64,000 nt of DNA from Puffinus mauretanicus (lineage: Eukaryota > Chordata > Aves > Procellariiformes > Procellariidae), in assembly GCA_023333565.1 (NCBI GenBank), contig JAJKFH010001941.1, positions 434,001-498,000 on the forward strand, written 5' to 3'. A program made the translations under genes and the position numbers. Below, piece after piece: positions 1 to 12,896 of the stretch. Each line of letters begins with the position of its first letter. Position 1 is the stretch's first letter. Under the pieces are notes generated by a model that saw nothing but the letters and a program-made list of their open reading frames with translations, made no database searches and was not told the origin of the DNA.

Positions 1-238
1 AATTTTTTCGCAGAGTAGGGGTCAACTGGTGTTTCTCTAAGTGGGTGAACAGAAGCTGAAAAGAAAGAGACGGAGCTCAAGTGGCTTTGGGGAACTTGAT
101 CAGTCTACATGCTAAATGTTTTTATGGCCATTATTAGTGAAGAAGTCCAAGGAATTGAGCTTTCCCATGCCTCAAACTCATGGGTTTTATCTGGTCTCAA
201 CTGTGATCATCTTAGCTGCTCCATAGCTTCACTCTTAC

Positions 239-491
239 CTGGCCAAGGGGCAATTGTACATCTGTCCCAAGTCCTGTAGCTGGTGAAATAGCCGTAGGGT
301 AGGCCATGAGCATGGCAGGTGGTGTGCAGGTCTCCTCAAAATGTTGTAAACCAAGCTGGGCACCAGAAACCAGTTTCTTCTGACTGGCAGGCTCTTGGTC
401 CCCCACCCACTCTTGAAATAGCGGGATAATTCCTTCTGGGTCATAGTATCTCCTCAGAGGAGAGATCCTGGATTCCAGGATAAGTGTGCAG
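239..491 (-). other. candidate coding exon, minus strand (unconfirmed)
   Basis: On the minus strand an open frame of 139 codons (631 down to 212) contains a consensus splice donor, CAG followed by gtaaga, whose GT lies at 238-237. A usable acceptor ending in gggtcttcag lies just above 491. Between them are 253 nt, entered in phase 2 and left in phase 0, open for 84 codons. The translation has a balanced composition, for example RRYYDPEGIIPLFQEWVGDQ, and codon choice looks more coding-like than most of the window. I do not recognise the family. The acceptor pyrimidine tract is weak, and an overlapping frame is also partly open, so a chance open frame remains the main alternative. The segment lies at the left edge, so neighbouring exons could be outside the window. 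Confidence 0.2.
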
Positions 492-2012
492 CTGAAGACC
501 CTGACCCTTGGTAGGTGTGTAGTCAGTACAGGTTTAGCACCAAATGTACCACTACTTCTTTCTACTAAGGAATGCTGTTTCACTGCCAGGAGTGCAATTA
601 TCAGGTGCAAGCTCTTCCCTTTCAGTAACACTGGATCTGCTGAAACGCTTCATTTCCAAGGCATAGGATCAAACTTTCCTTTTTGTTTTAGTACTGCAAA
701 ACGCATGGAAGTTGTGGGAGTGCTAATTGGAACCAAGTGTGTCATCTGCAATGAATAAATAATTGGATAAATTTGTATCCTTACCTCCTCCGTCTGGTTA
801 TGTGTTTACAAAAATGCCATGGTGTTTGTTTCTAGGTGGATTTAACACCATTCCTTGGAAATCTCAGGCAGATGTGCAGAGCTCGCTGTTCAGAGGCTTG
901 AGTCTGGCTTATTGGGTATTTGTTTGAATGTTGTTTCCACACCCAAACTTGCGGATGCTGGAAGCATTTCTGGTGTGAATATTGATGTTTGTCTCCTGTG
1001 AAGACTCATAGGGGTGAAGCCCCGCTATAATTTCTGTGGGTGCTTTTTCAGTAAATTTTGTTTCTCAAACATTTGTGGAAGGAATGAGCGCTTGTGTGAG
1101 AACGCTAGCCTACGGCTGATAGTGCTTGCTGAGAACGGTGCGTGGTTGTTGGCTTAGCCTTGCTCTCTAAAAACAGTGCTATACTGAGGATTCTACTGCT
1201 TCTGTTCTTTCTGCCTTTTATTGTTTTTTGGGAATAACTGTGAACAAATCTAAACTTGAAAATAAAACCTTTTTTTGGGTTGTTCGTTTTGTTTTTGGTG
1301 CTGATGTCTGACCACATAACGTTATATCAGAATACACGAGGATAGCATTAACTCTGAATTACATTGCGTTTTAGCTATTGTGTTTCTGGGTGAAGAGTTA
1401 GAAAGTTGGGACCTGTCATGCAAGCATTTATAGCGGCAGTTTCTAGTGACAGAAAGCCAGAAGGAAAATCTGTTACCTCAGGTCATATTGACAGTTTTGT
1501 CTGCTGTCACACTCATTTCTTTGGATTTAATGGTAATAAAAATGCCTGAATATAAGCTCTGAGGAGTATATTGGTAACTGAGTGAATGATAAGTATGATT
1601 ATTTAATAGCATTAAATACTTAGGTGAAGATGTATAAAAACCTCTAGCCAGCAGCATCCAATAATCAAGTAGGGTTGTCAATTTACTGTAGCTATCACAT
1701 AAATCATCCTACACCCATTCATGCTGAGCATGTACCTTGGGTCTTCCTCCACATCCCCAAACCAAGACAAGTCAGATCAATGTATGGTTTTTTTCCCCGC
1801 CAGATTCAAAAGGTCGTTATTTGCATGGAGTGAGGGGGATGGTTTAATGACAGGAGGATAAGATCTTGAATCCCGGAGTCATAAATGATATTGGGAGCTT
1901 TCAGCAGCTGTCTCTTTTCCTAAGAAGGCAGTCTTTTGGAAAGACTCCACTTTGCAGCTGGGAAAACACATATCAAGGGAAAATGCAGTTTGAGTTGGGT
2001 TTGACAATCCAA

Positions 2013-2038
2013 TTTTTTTTTTTTTTTTTTTTTTTTTT
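2013..2038. repeat. poly-T run (26 T)
   Basis: Uninterrupted mononucleotide tract. No retrotransposon body is visible on either side, so it is either simple slippage or the tail of an unrecognisably old minus-strand retrocopy. Confidence 0.95.
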
Positions 2039-3790
2039 ACATATTTTTCTTCCAACATTATCTCTGTGCTCTGATAATGTGATTTCAGTGTAGTTCAGTG
2101 CTTCCCGGTTTGTGCTTCTCCAGTGAAGTCCATGCAATAAGCTCTCCTTAAAGTGTCCTTGAACTGTATGATCAGCTGTGAAACCCTGGGAAGCTCGGGG
2201 CAGACACAGCCACCAACTTAGACAAATAAATAACAATCTATAGTTAAACAATTTTCTTTCTTACACTAATGTAGGCTATCCCTCTGTTTTGAAAATGCTG
2301 ATTTTTTTTTTTTTATGAGACCTGTATAATTTACTTGCACGTTATAGCAAACTAAGTATATTGCAATATATTTGTTATTAAAGGGAAAAGCAACCAGAAG
2401 GGAATTGTCTTAGAGTTTCTGACTCTAGGGAATATCACTGGTAACTGAGATGTAAAGTTCTTCCCTGAAGTGAAACTCCATGCAGATTTATTGTTAGTGA
2501 GCAGGGAAAAACATATTGCGAGGCAACACAAGCATTTAACAGATTTTAATAAATACACAGTATGCAAGGACAAGAAAAAATATTTATAGTATTACAGGTC
2601 TGCTAATTTTTCAAACAACCTTGAAAATGTGCAAGTGCAGCTGTTCTTGTTAAATTAATGTGAAAGGATGCTTCTTAGGAACAATGTGAAGTCTGGTAGG
2701 AGCTGGGTCAGATCCTTGCAAGTAAAAATCTTCAAGATAGTGACTGGTGACATTAGCGTCTGGTTTGACTGAGTTGGAAAGATCTACGGATTTGAGACAG
2801 ACTTTAGGAAGGTGTGTTAGGATTTGGGAACCATCCCTGAGTATTTATCTAGTTTTGACTGATCAGACTGGGAAAGGGCTATCTTTGCCAAGAAACTAGC
2901 TTGAAAGCAATGCTGCAGCTTTTAACTACGGAAGAACAATAGCTGCTCTTTAGGTAGTTGATATGAAATACTTAAATTTCTGGAGAAACTGGAGGTTTTC
3001 TAACCTCTTAGGCCCGGTTTGGTTTTGGGATTGATTCCTGAAATTCAAGAGGTCTAGGATAGAGACTACGAACTTGATTTGTGTAATTCAGTAGAAAGAA
3101 AAGACAATATTTACATGGCCAGGATGACCTTTGCCATGGGATGAGAATGGAGAAGGGCCATGTTGAATGGTCTTCAAGTGTTTTAATTTCTTCGCACTTT
3201 CCAGTTGTCTGTGTTCTGAATAAACTGTCTGACCTTGAATCTTCATGATCTTGTAAGGAAAGATTGTTTATTTAGGACTTGTCAAATGCTGGACAGGATT
3301 AAAGTTTGACTCGGTCTGGAAACTCTTACCTTATACAGAGGAATATGTAGTATAATCCTTTCTCTAGAAGTTAACTAGTTTCCATTTAAAAGGTCATTAA
3401 TGTTTAAAAATGTATTTGGAAAGTTGTTTGCTACTGACTTTGAGAGGCCATATGCTGTCACAATTTTTCTCTGAGCTACATGAGTGATTAAACCAAATTC
3501 CCTGGGCTCTGTGACAGTTTATCTTTTCAGTGAAGAAGCCACTTCACTCAGTTTGTTTTCCTCTGTAGATAAGTCCACTGATCCCTTGAAAACTTGATAC
3601 AACAGTTGTCATGTTTCTTTCTGTGAAGAACTATTCCCTTTCTGCTTTTCATTTTCTGAATGCTCCGTCCCTTCAAGCAAGGTATTGCACTCAGGTTTAT
3701 AATTCACAGGATACTTTATCAAGGGAAAGATGCCTATGGAATTGGTGGTGATGTGGATAGTTGTATGACTGCAACGGAGCGAACTAATGA

Positions 3791-3819
3791 AAAAGCCACA
3801 CTTGGCTTTTGTGGCTTTT
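3791..3819. repeat. short perfect inverted repeat, 10-bp arms, 9-nt loop
   Basis: AAAAGCCACA at 3791-3800 pairs perfectly with TGTGGCTTTT at 3810-3819. A hairpin of this size is expected by chance about once in a window this long, so no function is assigned. Confidence 0.8.
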
Positions 3820-5481
3820 CTCTTACCCGTGTTTAAAAAAAAAAAGTGCCGATTTCTTTGTAATCCCCCTGCCCCTAATGAGAGAGAGGGAGCAGCAACA
3901 ACCTCTGGGTGTTTTGAAAGAATAAACCCATAGCAGTAACTTTGAACCCTCTCTCTACCCTGGAATTTCCTTTGTTATTTGTTATGCTAGCCATAGGTGA
4001 GACCCACTCTTTGTGGTGAGTTTTCATGTTTCATCGGAGGCTGGAGAAGAGCAGGGGAAAAGGCTTTCCAGCTAGAGAGCAACTGCACATTACTGTGGTC
4101 CACTGTGTTTTCCTGAGTGAGCTGCTGCAATGAGCAGAGTGACAGACAGCGAGAAAGCAGAGCAGACTAAGGCTGCTGCAGGGCAGTTTTACCTGTTACT
4201 GTAGACAGAAGCCAGGTATCAAATCAAAGCGCAGTGGAATAGCTCTTGCGAGCTGTAGCTAGCGGGCTTCATGGTGCCAAGGAGGAAAAAGCAGATAGAA
4301 ATGTTCAAATGCATTTCCTCCTTCCCGTTCCCTGTCTCTTGCATTTTTTATTTCAGTCAGTAATGGAAATCTGTGCTCTGAGTTTTGAATGAACGGCTTA
4401 CACTGTGCTAGTGTTAAGTACTTAACGAGCCTCGTTTCTCAAAGATGTTGCAGTCTGCCTCAGTTAACCCAGCTGCTTTTTTTAGGAGTACTTGTTTTGG
4501 CAGAGGCTTTTCTATGTTATGAGGAACGCACAAATAAACCGTTGTGCAATTTGCAATTAGAAATGAGGTTGTAGGGAATGGGAGGTTTTTAAACTAGGAG
4601 ATCAGAGGCTGCAGATTAACAATTGCTCAGCATCACTTTGTAGACCTTTGTCTCAACAAGACCTGTGTGTCTGCATTGCCTACTGAAGAGAATGGAAATG
4701 TGAGTCCATGCTGGGGGAGTCCTGCAGCACTTGTCAGGATCAGGCTCCGGCAAAGGGATATGGAAGTAACCTGGGAGGGCTGGGAATTGAATTGTTTTTT
4801 TTTTGTTTGGTTGGTTTTTTTTCCCCCTCTCCAAGGGATAATTGCAGTGTGACAAAACTCTGCAGAGCATGTGCAATGATAGTGGTCAGGATTATCGTGG
4901 TTAAAATGAGTGAACTAGCAACTTAGGAAGCGTGAACTTTCAAGGAGTGTTTGAAAGGATACAAATACATATATCTAGAGCTCATCCACAGCTGTGGAGT
5001 TGTTTCAATTCATAGACATCAGCGGTTAGCCATAAGAGTAGCTGTGCTAAGGTTTATTCTTACGCTCAACTCAGATTTCTGTACTGATTAGGTTAGCTTT
5101 AAGCAGGAGTAGTTTGGTCTGATGTAAATTTTATTTGGGATGGAAAGGGAGGAGGGCTGTTGCCTAGGTAATTGCATCACATCAGCAGTTCCAGTGACGG
5201 CTTGGTGTTGGCTAAAATTCCAATTTTAAATGAGGTTTTAAAGATGGACCTGTGTTTTTCTTCTTCCTTGAACAGCTGTCTCCTGGTTGTGCTGCTTTAA
5301 AAGTCTGTTGCCTTTTTGAAGTATTCAGAATATCGAAGCATAACTACACAGGTTAAAAATGTCAGCTGTGGGTTACACAAACAGCCTGAATTGCCGGAGT
5401 TCAGATGCCTGGCATATTTGCTACAGCTGGTGTTTGCTTGCGTGCCTGCTCCTACTCTGTGAGAAGTCCTGGGTAACCTAC

Positions 5482-5640
5482 CTGCTCTTGTGAGGCGATC
5501 AGCTTTCCACATGTACTGCCACGCCGCCGAGATGTGCTGCTGAGTAAGGAGCGAGCTCTGCATCCAGGTGATGTGATGGTGTTTTAGCCTTACGTCTCCA
5601 TCTTTCTTAAGAGACCACAGCTCAGTTCTTTGGTAGTCAT
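5482..5640 (-). other. candidate coding exon, minus strand (unconfirmed)
   Basis: 159 nt bounded on the minus strand by an acceptor (tttatcttgcccag, AG at 5642-5641) and a strong donor (GCAG then gtaggt, GT at 5481-5480). The segment is entered and left in phase 1, so it could be skipped without a frameshift. It lies inside a 142-codon open frame (5725-5297). The translated stretch is tryptophan- and histidine-containing and protein-like, e.g. ISAAWQYMWKADRLTRA. I do not recognise the family. Its entry phase matches the exit phase of the exon-like segment 7854-7965 upstream on the same strand. It could still be a decoy exon, since nothing but splice signals and an open frame supports it. Confidence 0.22.
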
Positions 5641-5970
5641 CTGGGCAAGATAAAACCTGCTGCATGTTTAGTTGGCTGAAAGCAAAGGGTTTGTTATTTG
5701 AGCTAGTTAAGTCATCGGAGAACAACTCTGAAATGGGTGGGGTGAATCACCCTCTGTGAGTAGAGGGGGACCAAAGGAGGCACCTAAACTTCAGCTTAGG
5801 TTAAATTGCCTGTCTTTTAGATGGCTCAAGTTAAACAAAATGATTTTTCGCCTTGCTTCTCTGTGCTTTGCTTTCCTGTTTGTGAAATGGAAGAGTGGCT
5901 CAGTGCTGTCTTGCAGGATAACCATACTTCTGCCTGAATGGTGTATCCCGCTGGCACGCACGGGTGTCTT

Positions 5971-6030
5971 TGCTGTAATGGGTTTCCACAAGCGCGTGCT
6001 GTAATGGGTTTCCACTTGGTCGTGCTGTTG
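5971..6030. repeat. 26-bp tandem repeat, 2.3 copies
   Basis: Two 26-bp units (5971-5996 and 5997-6022) share the first 19 bases exactly, tgctgtaatgggtttccac, then differ in the last seven. A third, partial unit starts at 6023 with tgctgt. The identical core in unequal units fits a recent local duplication. Confidence 0.9.
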
Positions 6031-9000
6031 ATCTCTCCGTATGTCTTGCTGTAGCATGCTATAATTGTGGCTTCTGGTCTTCTGCTGAAGTCTGTAATGG
6101 TGTATGGGGACACCTTCTGTGGGCTTGGTGATGCATGTAGCAGATGTTTTGTGGAGTCTGCCTGACACCCTTTCCTTGTGATCTTTAAAGTGTGTCCAGT
6201 GCTGCTCTCCTCTCTCCGTCGCTTAGAGGCAAACAGGACTGTGACGTGTTGGTCACACAGAAGTTAAACATGTTCAGCAGTGAGTACTTCTCAGTACTTA
6301 CACAGAGTACTCCTGTACAAACAGGTGCCCCGGATAAAACTAATGTGTCACATACTGGTTGTGAGGAAAAGAAGCTGTTGAGAAGTATGCTCAGAGATGT
6401 TGTAGAGCAACCCTGAACAACTGTGAATTTGATCAAGAACACTTTGCTTGGGTTGCAGCTGAGGAGGGTCTCCTTCACCATCTCAGTCGAGACCTTTGAT
6501 ACTATCCTGCCCCACTATATGTGGGAAATACAGCAAGTGGTTTGGCAGTCCCCTTCCTGTGGCCAGGGTGGGTGCCTCTTCTATGGTCTAGGCATGGCTG
6601 GTGTCCCACCTGGTGCTGGAGGAGGGAGGTGTGCCTTTTCCTCTGAGTCAAGCACCTCTCATCAGCTGTCTCCAAATGCCTTTGCTCTGACCATGATACC
6701 AGAAGTTTGCCAATTTTTTCCCAAAGAGCCAAAGATCAGGATTAATTTAAATAAAACTAAATTATTTAGAAGAGCTGAGGCAAATGCTCTTAAATCAAAG
6801 ATGAACAGAATAAAGTGTTGTCTAATCCATCACCAAAACCCAATTTAACTAGATAGCAACAGTCTTGAGGAGAGAATCTTGCAGGAACAGTGAATCGGTT
6901 CAGGGAATAACATAAGTTTGTCTTCCTCTCCTCATGCAGGAGTTTCTTGTTACAGTGCTGGTAACAGGCCTCTCAAAACGCAGCCTCTGAACTGGTGACT
7001 TGCCTCACTCTGGTTTAATATTATCTTGGCAGTTTTTGAAAGTCCAGCTGCGAGTCTACTTTATTATATTAACTGTGGGATCCTATTTTGTATTCACAGA
7101 ATGTTTGCTTAAATGCAATATCCTGGGAAGCGTAATAATCCATTGTAAATACGATATAGCCACTTGAATGCCTTATTTCATGGAGCTTGTAGTCTTTCTC
7201 CCTTCCCCCAAGAACTCTTAATTATTTTTTTAGGCTCTTCATGCAGTTACTCTCTGTAAACATGTGGATTTATTTCTGTCTTCCCTCTCTCCTTTCCTCC
7301 TGCTGTTTGTTGCACTGTAATGTCCAGTGTTAAATATTGAAAGCTTTGGGGGGCGATGTCTGTATTCAAGCAGAACAGCGGACTCTCAGTTCTAAAAGGA
7401 TTTGTAGATGCTCCTTGAGTGGGAATAATGAAATGTGAAGTGTTTGTGGTGATATGTTTAGTTTGGGATATAAAAAAAGAGAGAAGGTTAATGACTAACT
7501 ATTAAAAAATCCTAACCTACTCTTGCAAAAACTCAAAATGTCTGGAATCCAGAGCATTTTTTCTTGTATGCAACTTTTCTGGATTACATTTCATCAACAC
7601 CAGAAAAATGGGCCTTGAGCTTTGCTGTTGTCCGAGGTGGTTGGCAGATGTGACTGTAACAACCAGAATGTCACAGTCCTCTGGTGAACGGGACAACTGT
7701 GGACATTCGTCAGATGATCAGCGAGTCGGGGTGACCTGGGCGACTGGATGTCTCTGCTAAGTGAGTCAGGCTGTTATGAATATGCATAGTGCCAGGAGGC
7801 TTAGGATGATCAGGGTGATAGAGAGAGACCATGGTGTCTAGGGTTCTGCTTACCAGCTGTGAGAGGCACCTGGACAAAGATGCTTCTTTCCGTGGATAGA
7901 TGTGATCTGCAAGGCTGCCACACACGTAGGCCATTTATATAGCTATTGATCGTCTCTTCCGAGTACTTGAAATAGGTGTCTGTTCCTATGGAAGTACTAA
8001 TAAGCAGTTTGTACAAGTTTTCTTATATATACCCTGGTCACAGAAAAATTTATCACTGTATTCATAGGCTGCTAAGACTTCTTTTTGTTTGCTTTTTCTT
8101 TACACCCAAGTGGCAGAGGTCTTTTTCTTTCTCAGCAATTTACTTATGTCTCAAATATGACATCTCAGCAAATGATGTTCCAATACTTCATCTTACTTTC
8201 CAGAGGATTTGGGTTAGAATCAGCAGGTATCAGAAAAACCCAAAATCCTACAAAACCCCCTGAGCCCTCTAACCCTTGCAGAAAAAAGAGCACGCAGCAG
8301 TTTGCATGCAGGATTCTTGGCTACTTCTGCCTGGCCTCTGCCCTAACAGGACTGCAGTCCAATGGAGGAGCTGTTGTTTGCCTCCCTTTCTTTTGGAGAA
8401 TGGCTTCCCATGGCTAGGTTTGTAAAGGCCTGTATACTCCCTCTCTTGAAGCTGCCTAGGGTGATTTGATCTTTAGATGCCATTCTTACTGTGAGAAAAA
8501 AAGAGCTTTTTTTCTTCTTTCTCAGTATTTCTTGTCTGTCTGGCATTGTTTTGAACAGATACAAGCTGCAAGAGGTGCTTGATGCAGTTTAGTAGAAATT
8601 GTAGCCAGTTCCAAACTGACGCACTTTTTTTTCATCTTCCAAGTCCAAAGCATAAACACACCTGAGATAATTAACTCCATAGGAGTGAGCCCTGAGGTAT
8701 GTCCCGTCAGTGTGACTGCAAGCGTACCTGCCTCTTTGTGGGTATGTCACGTACAGTGGTTTCTAATCCAGTGTTTGTGCTCCTGTTACACGTTAACGTA
8801 GTCCTAACAGGACAGGTGTTGAATAAGTGCCTGGGCACGGTGGGGTGAGAGAGAGTGGCTTTTATTTTAGCTCTTTGGGGGAAGCTCTAAGGGAAGAGCT
8901 ACCAAGTGAGTCACAACACACGAGCAGAACTGGAGTGAGCTTAACTAAGCCTGCCTTGTGCTGTCGCACACCAGGACTGCAAATTAATTCGGGGGCAAGA

Positions 9001-12000
9001 GCCCAACCTGGCAGGCGTCTGGGAAACAGAAGTGTTGCTCGCTGTAGCAAACTGGGGCAACAACAGGGGGGTTGGTAAAAATCGCACCAGAAACATTGAG
9101 TGTCCACACTGTTACAGCTAGGCCTAACATGCCCTAAGCAAGCTGGGATTTATTGGCACAGGCATGGAATTGGGAACAAGGATTGAGGCTGCTATACAAT
9201 GCTAAGTTTAAAAAAAAAAGATGAATAAAAATAGAGAGTATGTATGCAGTCTGACTAGGCTGCATGTCTGTTCTAGTGTGTGGCGCTATATAGTCCCACT
9301 AAAATTAGTGGCCACCTCCTATTGGTTTCTGCGATGGAAAATTTCATCTTTCAAAGTTGTATACAAAGGTGCTGTTTTTAAACCTGAGTTAGAAACGTAG
9401 TACACATCTCCCATTTTGTTTTAAATCTGGAATATCTCAAAAGAAGAAAACCGTCAGGAAGAGAATGCATCTGTGTCCTCAAAAAGGCATAGTTAGGAAT
9501 GAATAATAGACAAATCGTTTAATGCCCCATCTTCCATTAATTTGTTAATATTCAGCCCATGGGAAGAACTTAAAGTGTTTTCTTGTGTGTCACCTTACCT
9601 CTCTGAGTGCTGGTTAAATCCTGCTTTTCTAATTTATTGACATATTATTTTCAAGAGATAGCTATATTAGATTTAGTGTATACCCTAGTGGAGCAAACAG
9701 AGAGGATCACTTTCTTTTCTATAGAAGTGTTTCCTGTAGAAAACAAAGGGCTACTGACTAAGCAGTGACGTTAACTAGGTGTGGCAACATGTGTGGATGG
9801 GACTCTGATAGCAATTCCACATGTTTCTTGCTGCTTTAATTATTTTTGAATATAAGGGTAGAATTTTCAGACTTCTAAAGTAAAGGGCATTCTGGACTTA
9901 ACTTGTCTAGACCTTTTGAAAATCCAGCTTGTTTCACGGCTGGATTTATAAGCCTCTGAATACTTTTGAAAACCTGCTTGATACATGGTAACTACTGGAA
10001 AACTAGAGAAGAAATTCCATTAATTTGTATTCTTTGTGAGGATCAACAAAGTGAAAGATTTTGGGGGGAAACAGCATTTTCTGAATTATTTTTACTATGG
10101 AGTATTGTAGGGAAGTATCATGAAAGGATGTTTGTAGTGATGTCTTTGTAGCCAGTACAGTGGAATCAAGTCTTGCAAACCAACACTGTTTATTACCAGT
10201 TACTTGTTTATTGTTTCTTTGACTTCTGAGATATTTTAGAGATCTTGTACTTCTTTCTGAAAATATTCATATGACTGTGATTATCAAAAGCCAGGAAAGA
10301 AAATGAATGTATTTGTGATAGAAGGCTAGAGCAGGAGGGGTAAATAAAGCCACTCAACTTTGGTCTGGTGAGGTTCCCTCTGTTATCAGCGTATAGATAT
10401 AGGGGCTTCTCCAAACAGTGATTGGGAGAATCCACCTTAAGCTCTTCTTCTGAACCTCTTTGTGGAGACTGCTGTTGATTACGATTTGCCTCTGAATTTA
10501 GTTACCCAGCTGCACCTAAGCAATATGAATATCCTCTGCTCCCATGACCCTGAAGAACATGATTTGGAAGGGCTGAGGTTGTTTGGGAGGGAATAAAAAA
10601 GGGAGCACTACTCTACCACTACACAAGTTCAGCATTTCAGTATACAGTAAGTGTGAGGAATAGGTGTAAAAAAATTTCTTATGGTGTCAAGTGCAGGGGC
10701 TTTAAACTTTCCTTGGAATGTTTTGCCTTGACAGTTCATTAGTTTTATTGCTCCAGTCTTGGCAGGAACCCAGACACAGCAGTATTATGTCTGCATGGAT
10801 AATGAAGACTCCATTTATAACTGTTAGAATAAAAAGCTATCAGTATAATTTAAATGGGCTGTATTGGTAAGTGTGGTTCTCCATCTCTGAAACTGCTCGG
10901 CGGATCTATGTTAACCTGCCCATCAAGTCCTTCTAGAAGTGGGTTTTTTGCATATCACTCCGTCTTGCTTCTGGAAGGTATCTATTCTTTTAAATTTGTG
11001 CTACAGTATAGGTCCTCTATAGAAAATGTTGTGAGGTGCCATACGTGTTTGGTTTTGCACTTACATTGCACTCACAGTTAATGAAACAGTCACTTTTCAG
11101 TATATTGCTGGATGACCACATCGGAGAGGAATGCCACCGCAGGGGTGGGGGAAGGATGTCCTCTAACCAACAGTGGCAGAAGTGTGGGAATTTCACAATT
11201 GAAGAGAAATAGGCTAGTCCAATGTCCCCTTTTCATGTTTATTGTATTAAGAATTGAAGTACTAGTCCCCAAACATTGTACAGTATATGAAATATCTTCC
11301 CAGCATATTAAATATTGTTTATTCCCCCTCCTCCTTTCTTCTTCTTCTTTTTTTTTTATTTTTTAACAATTAAAACAAGTAAATTGCATTGACTGGCTCA
11401 GTGGATTTATAATGAAAAAAATAAATAGCTAGATAGGCCCTTGTTTAGTATTCATAATATGGTGTTTTCTAGGACATGAAATTAAGCTGTTAAAGCATCC
11501 AAAGAGGCACTGTGCGTTTTTTTTTCCCTGGGACTTGCGCTTACATTTAATTATGTATTTTCATCCTTACTGCTAAGCATGTCATGCATCTCCAGCCTCA
11601 AACTGTATCACATGGAAGATTAGTTATTATTTCTTGGCTGATGAAAACTGGTGATGTTCCCTGCCCTGTGTAAGCCAAGGATACTGACCTAATGATGACC
11701 CATGAAGGAGTATAATGATAATGTGGTGTGTGTGTCCCAAAATCTGAACTTTGCAGCTGGACTGGGTTACTCATGGAAGGCGCTGCGGGGTTCCTCTTCT
11801 CTCCTCTCCCAGGCTTTGCCTAGGAAAGCATCACGCCGGGTTGCTACAGTGGATGTGGTGGAGAAATGTTATCTTGTTTTGCAGCTGAGATGCTTGTTTT
11901 TCTTCAGATGTGGTAGCTGTCACTGATAAAGGCTGTCTGGAATTGAAGGGTTTGCCATTTGTGAGGGTGATGCTTCTAATTATTTTTTCTTTCCGCATTT

Positions 12001-12876
12001 AATTAGTTATAGGTAGGTCTTGAAACAGTGTACACTTCTAGAGTAGAAAACTTAATAAAGATGGGGAAAAAAACACTAAAAGGGAACCACAATAAAAAAA
12101 AAAATCTTTTAGAAGGTGGAACAGGTTCTCTGTGATGGCTGGGAGATAGCAGTGGGTTACTGTCTGGTAGGCACGCTTGAAAATAGGAAGAATGATTGCA
12201 GTTATCCAAAAGGACAGAGTGTTTGCAGACACTCTGGAATCCTCTCATTTGGTCCCAGGGAGGGACAGCAGCGTGCTAGGAAGGGGACCAGCTGTGCCAT
12301 GCATAGAAACAGGCAAAACAGAATTTTGCAGCACCTTGTGCAGTCTCTGCCCACAGCTGTTTTATCTGCACAGGGAGAAGAAACACAGTGCTTGTTTAAA
12401 TTTTTTTTACCATTGAGATGTATATTTATCTGACTGGAGAAAGGTTGGATGATGCTCTCTGAAAGGAATATGATGCAGTTGCCACTGGTTCCTAAGGCTT
12501 TGCCTTTTCTAATTCATATGAATATCTGTTTAAACAGCCAGCTTCCTGGCAGACCTTCAGTTCTGTATCTCTTGCTTTCAGTAGCACATTTCTCAGTTTA
12601 CTGCAGTGATATAATAAAGATTTTAAGGCTTTGTTTACAGGTTTGCAAAAAAAGTGTCATGCTACGAGGGCGATTTCTTATCCTGATGATTATTTGTAAG
12701 GCTAAGCTATACTATCCAGGAATTGTGTGGGTTTTCACTTGATTTCAAGACCAAGACTGATGCTGAATACCGGAGACTTGCACATGACTGCTGTCCTGCA
12801 AAATGGGAGTGTTTCATGTGACTCTTCTCTTACAAGATTTTGCCTTGCATTTTATAGGGTTACTGCCTTGTATTTG
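6031..12876. other. non-coding stretch, no confirmed gene
   Basis: Mostly unique sequence with many stops. One subregion (about 7625-7965) has more CpG than its surroundings, an imperfect hairpin around 7670-7706 and a TATA-like tatata near 7936. It overlaps the exon-like segment 7854-7965. A pyrimidine-rich acceptor followed after 21 nt by gtaaca (6940-6960) looks like a microexon but is too short to judge. Nothing else is recognised. Confidence 0.55.
7854..7965 (-). other. candidate coding exon, minus strand (unconfirmed)
   Basis: 112 nt between a moderate minus-strand acceptor (cacctatttcaag, AG at 7967-7966) and a donor CTG followed by gtaagc (GT at 7853-7852). It is entered in phase 0 and left in phase 1, open for 37 codons, beginning YSEETINSYINGLRVWQP. 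The exit phase fits the entry phase of 5482-5640, the next candidate in the direction of transcription. CpG content is higher here than in the flanks, which can mark either exons or an old repeat. No family is recognised, and the acceptor is only fair. Confidence 0.17.
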
Positions 12877-12896
12877 GTGTGTGTGTGTGTGTGTGT
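12877..12896. repeat. (GT)10 microsatellite
   Basis: Ten perfect GT dinucleotides followed by a T run; a typical vertebrate dinucleotide microsatellite, likely length-polymorphic. Confidence 0.95.

Larger units (their letters stand above)
1..5970. other. non-coding stretch, no confirmed gene
   Basis: AT-leaning unique sequence with frequent stops in all frames. It holds a 26-base T run (2013-2038), a shorter T run near 2301, an A run near 3835, a perfect 10-bp-arm hairpin (3791-3819) and two minus-strand exon-like open segments listed separately (239-491 and 5482-5640). Short open frames elsewhere look like chance. No recognised transposon or RNA gene is seen. Confidence 0.6.
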
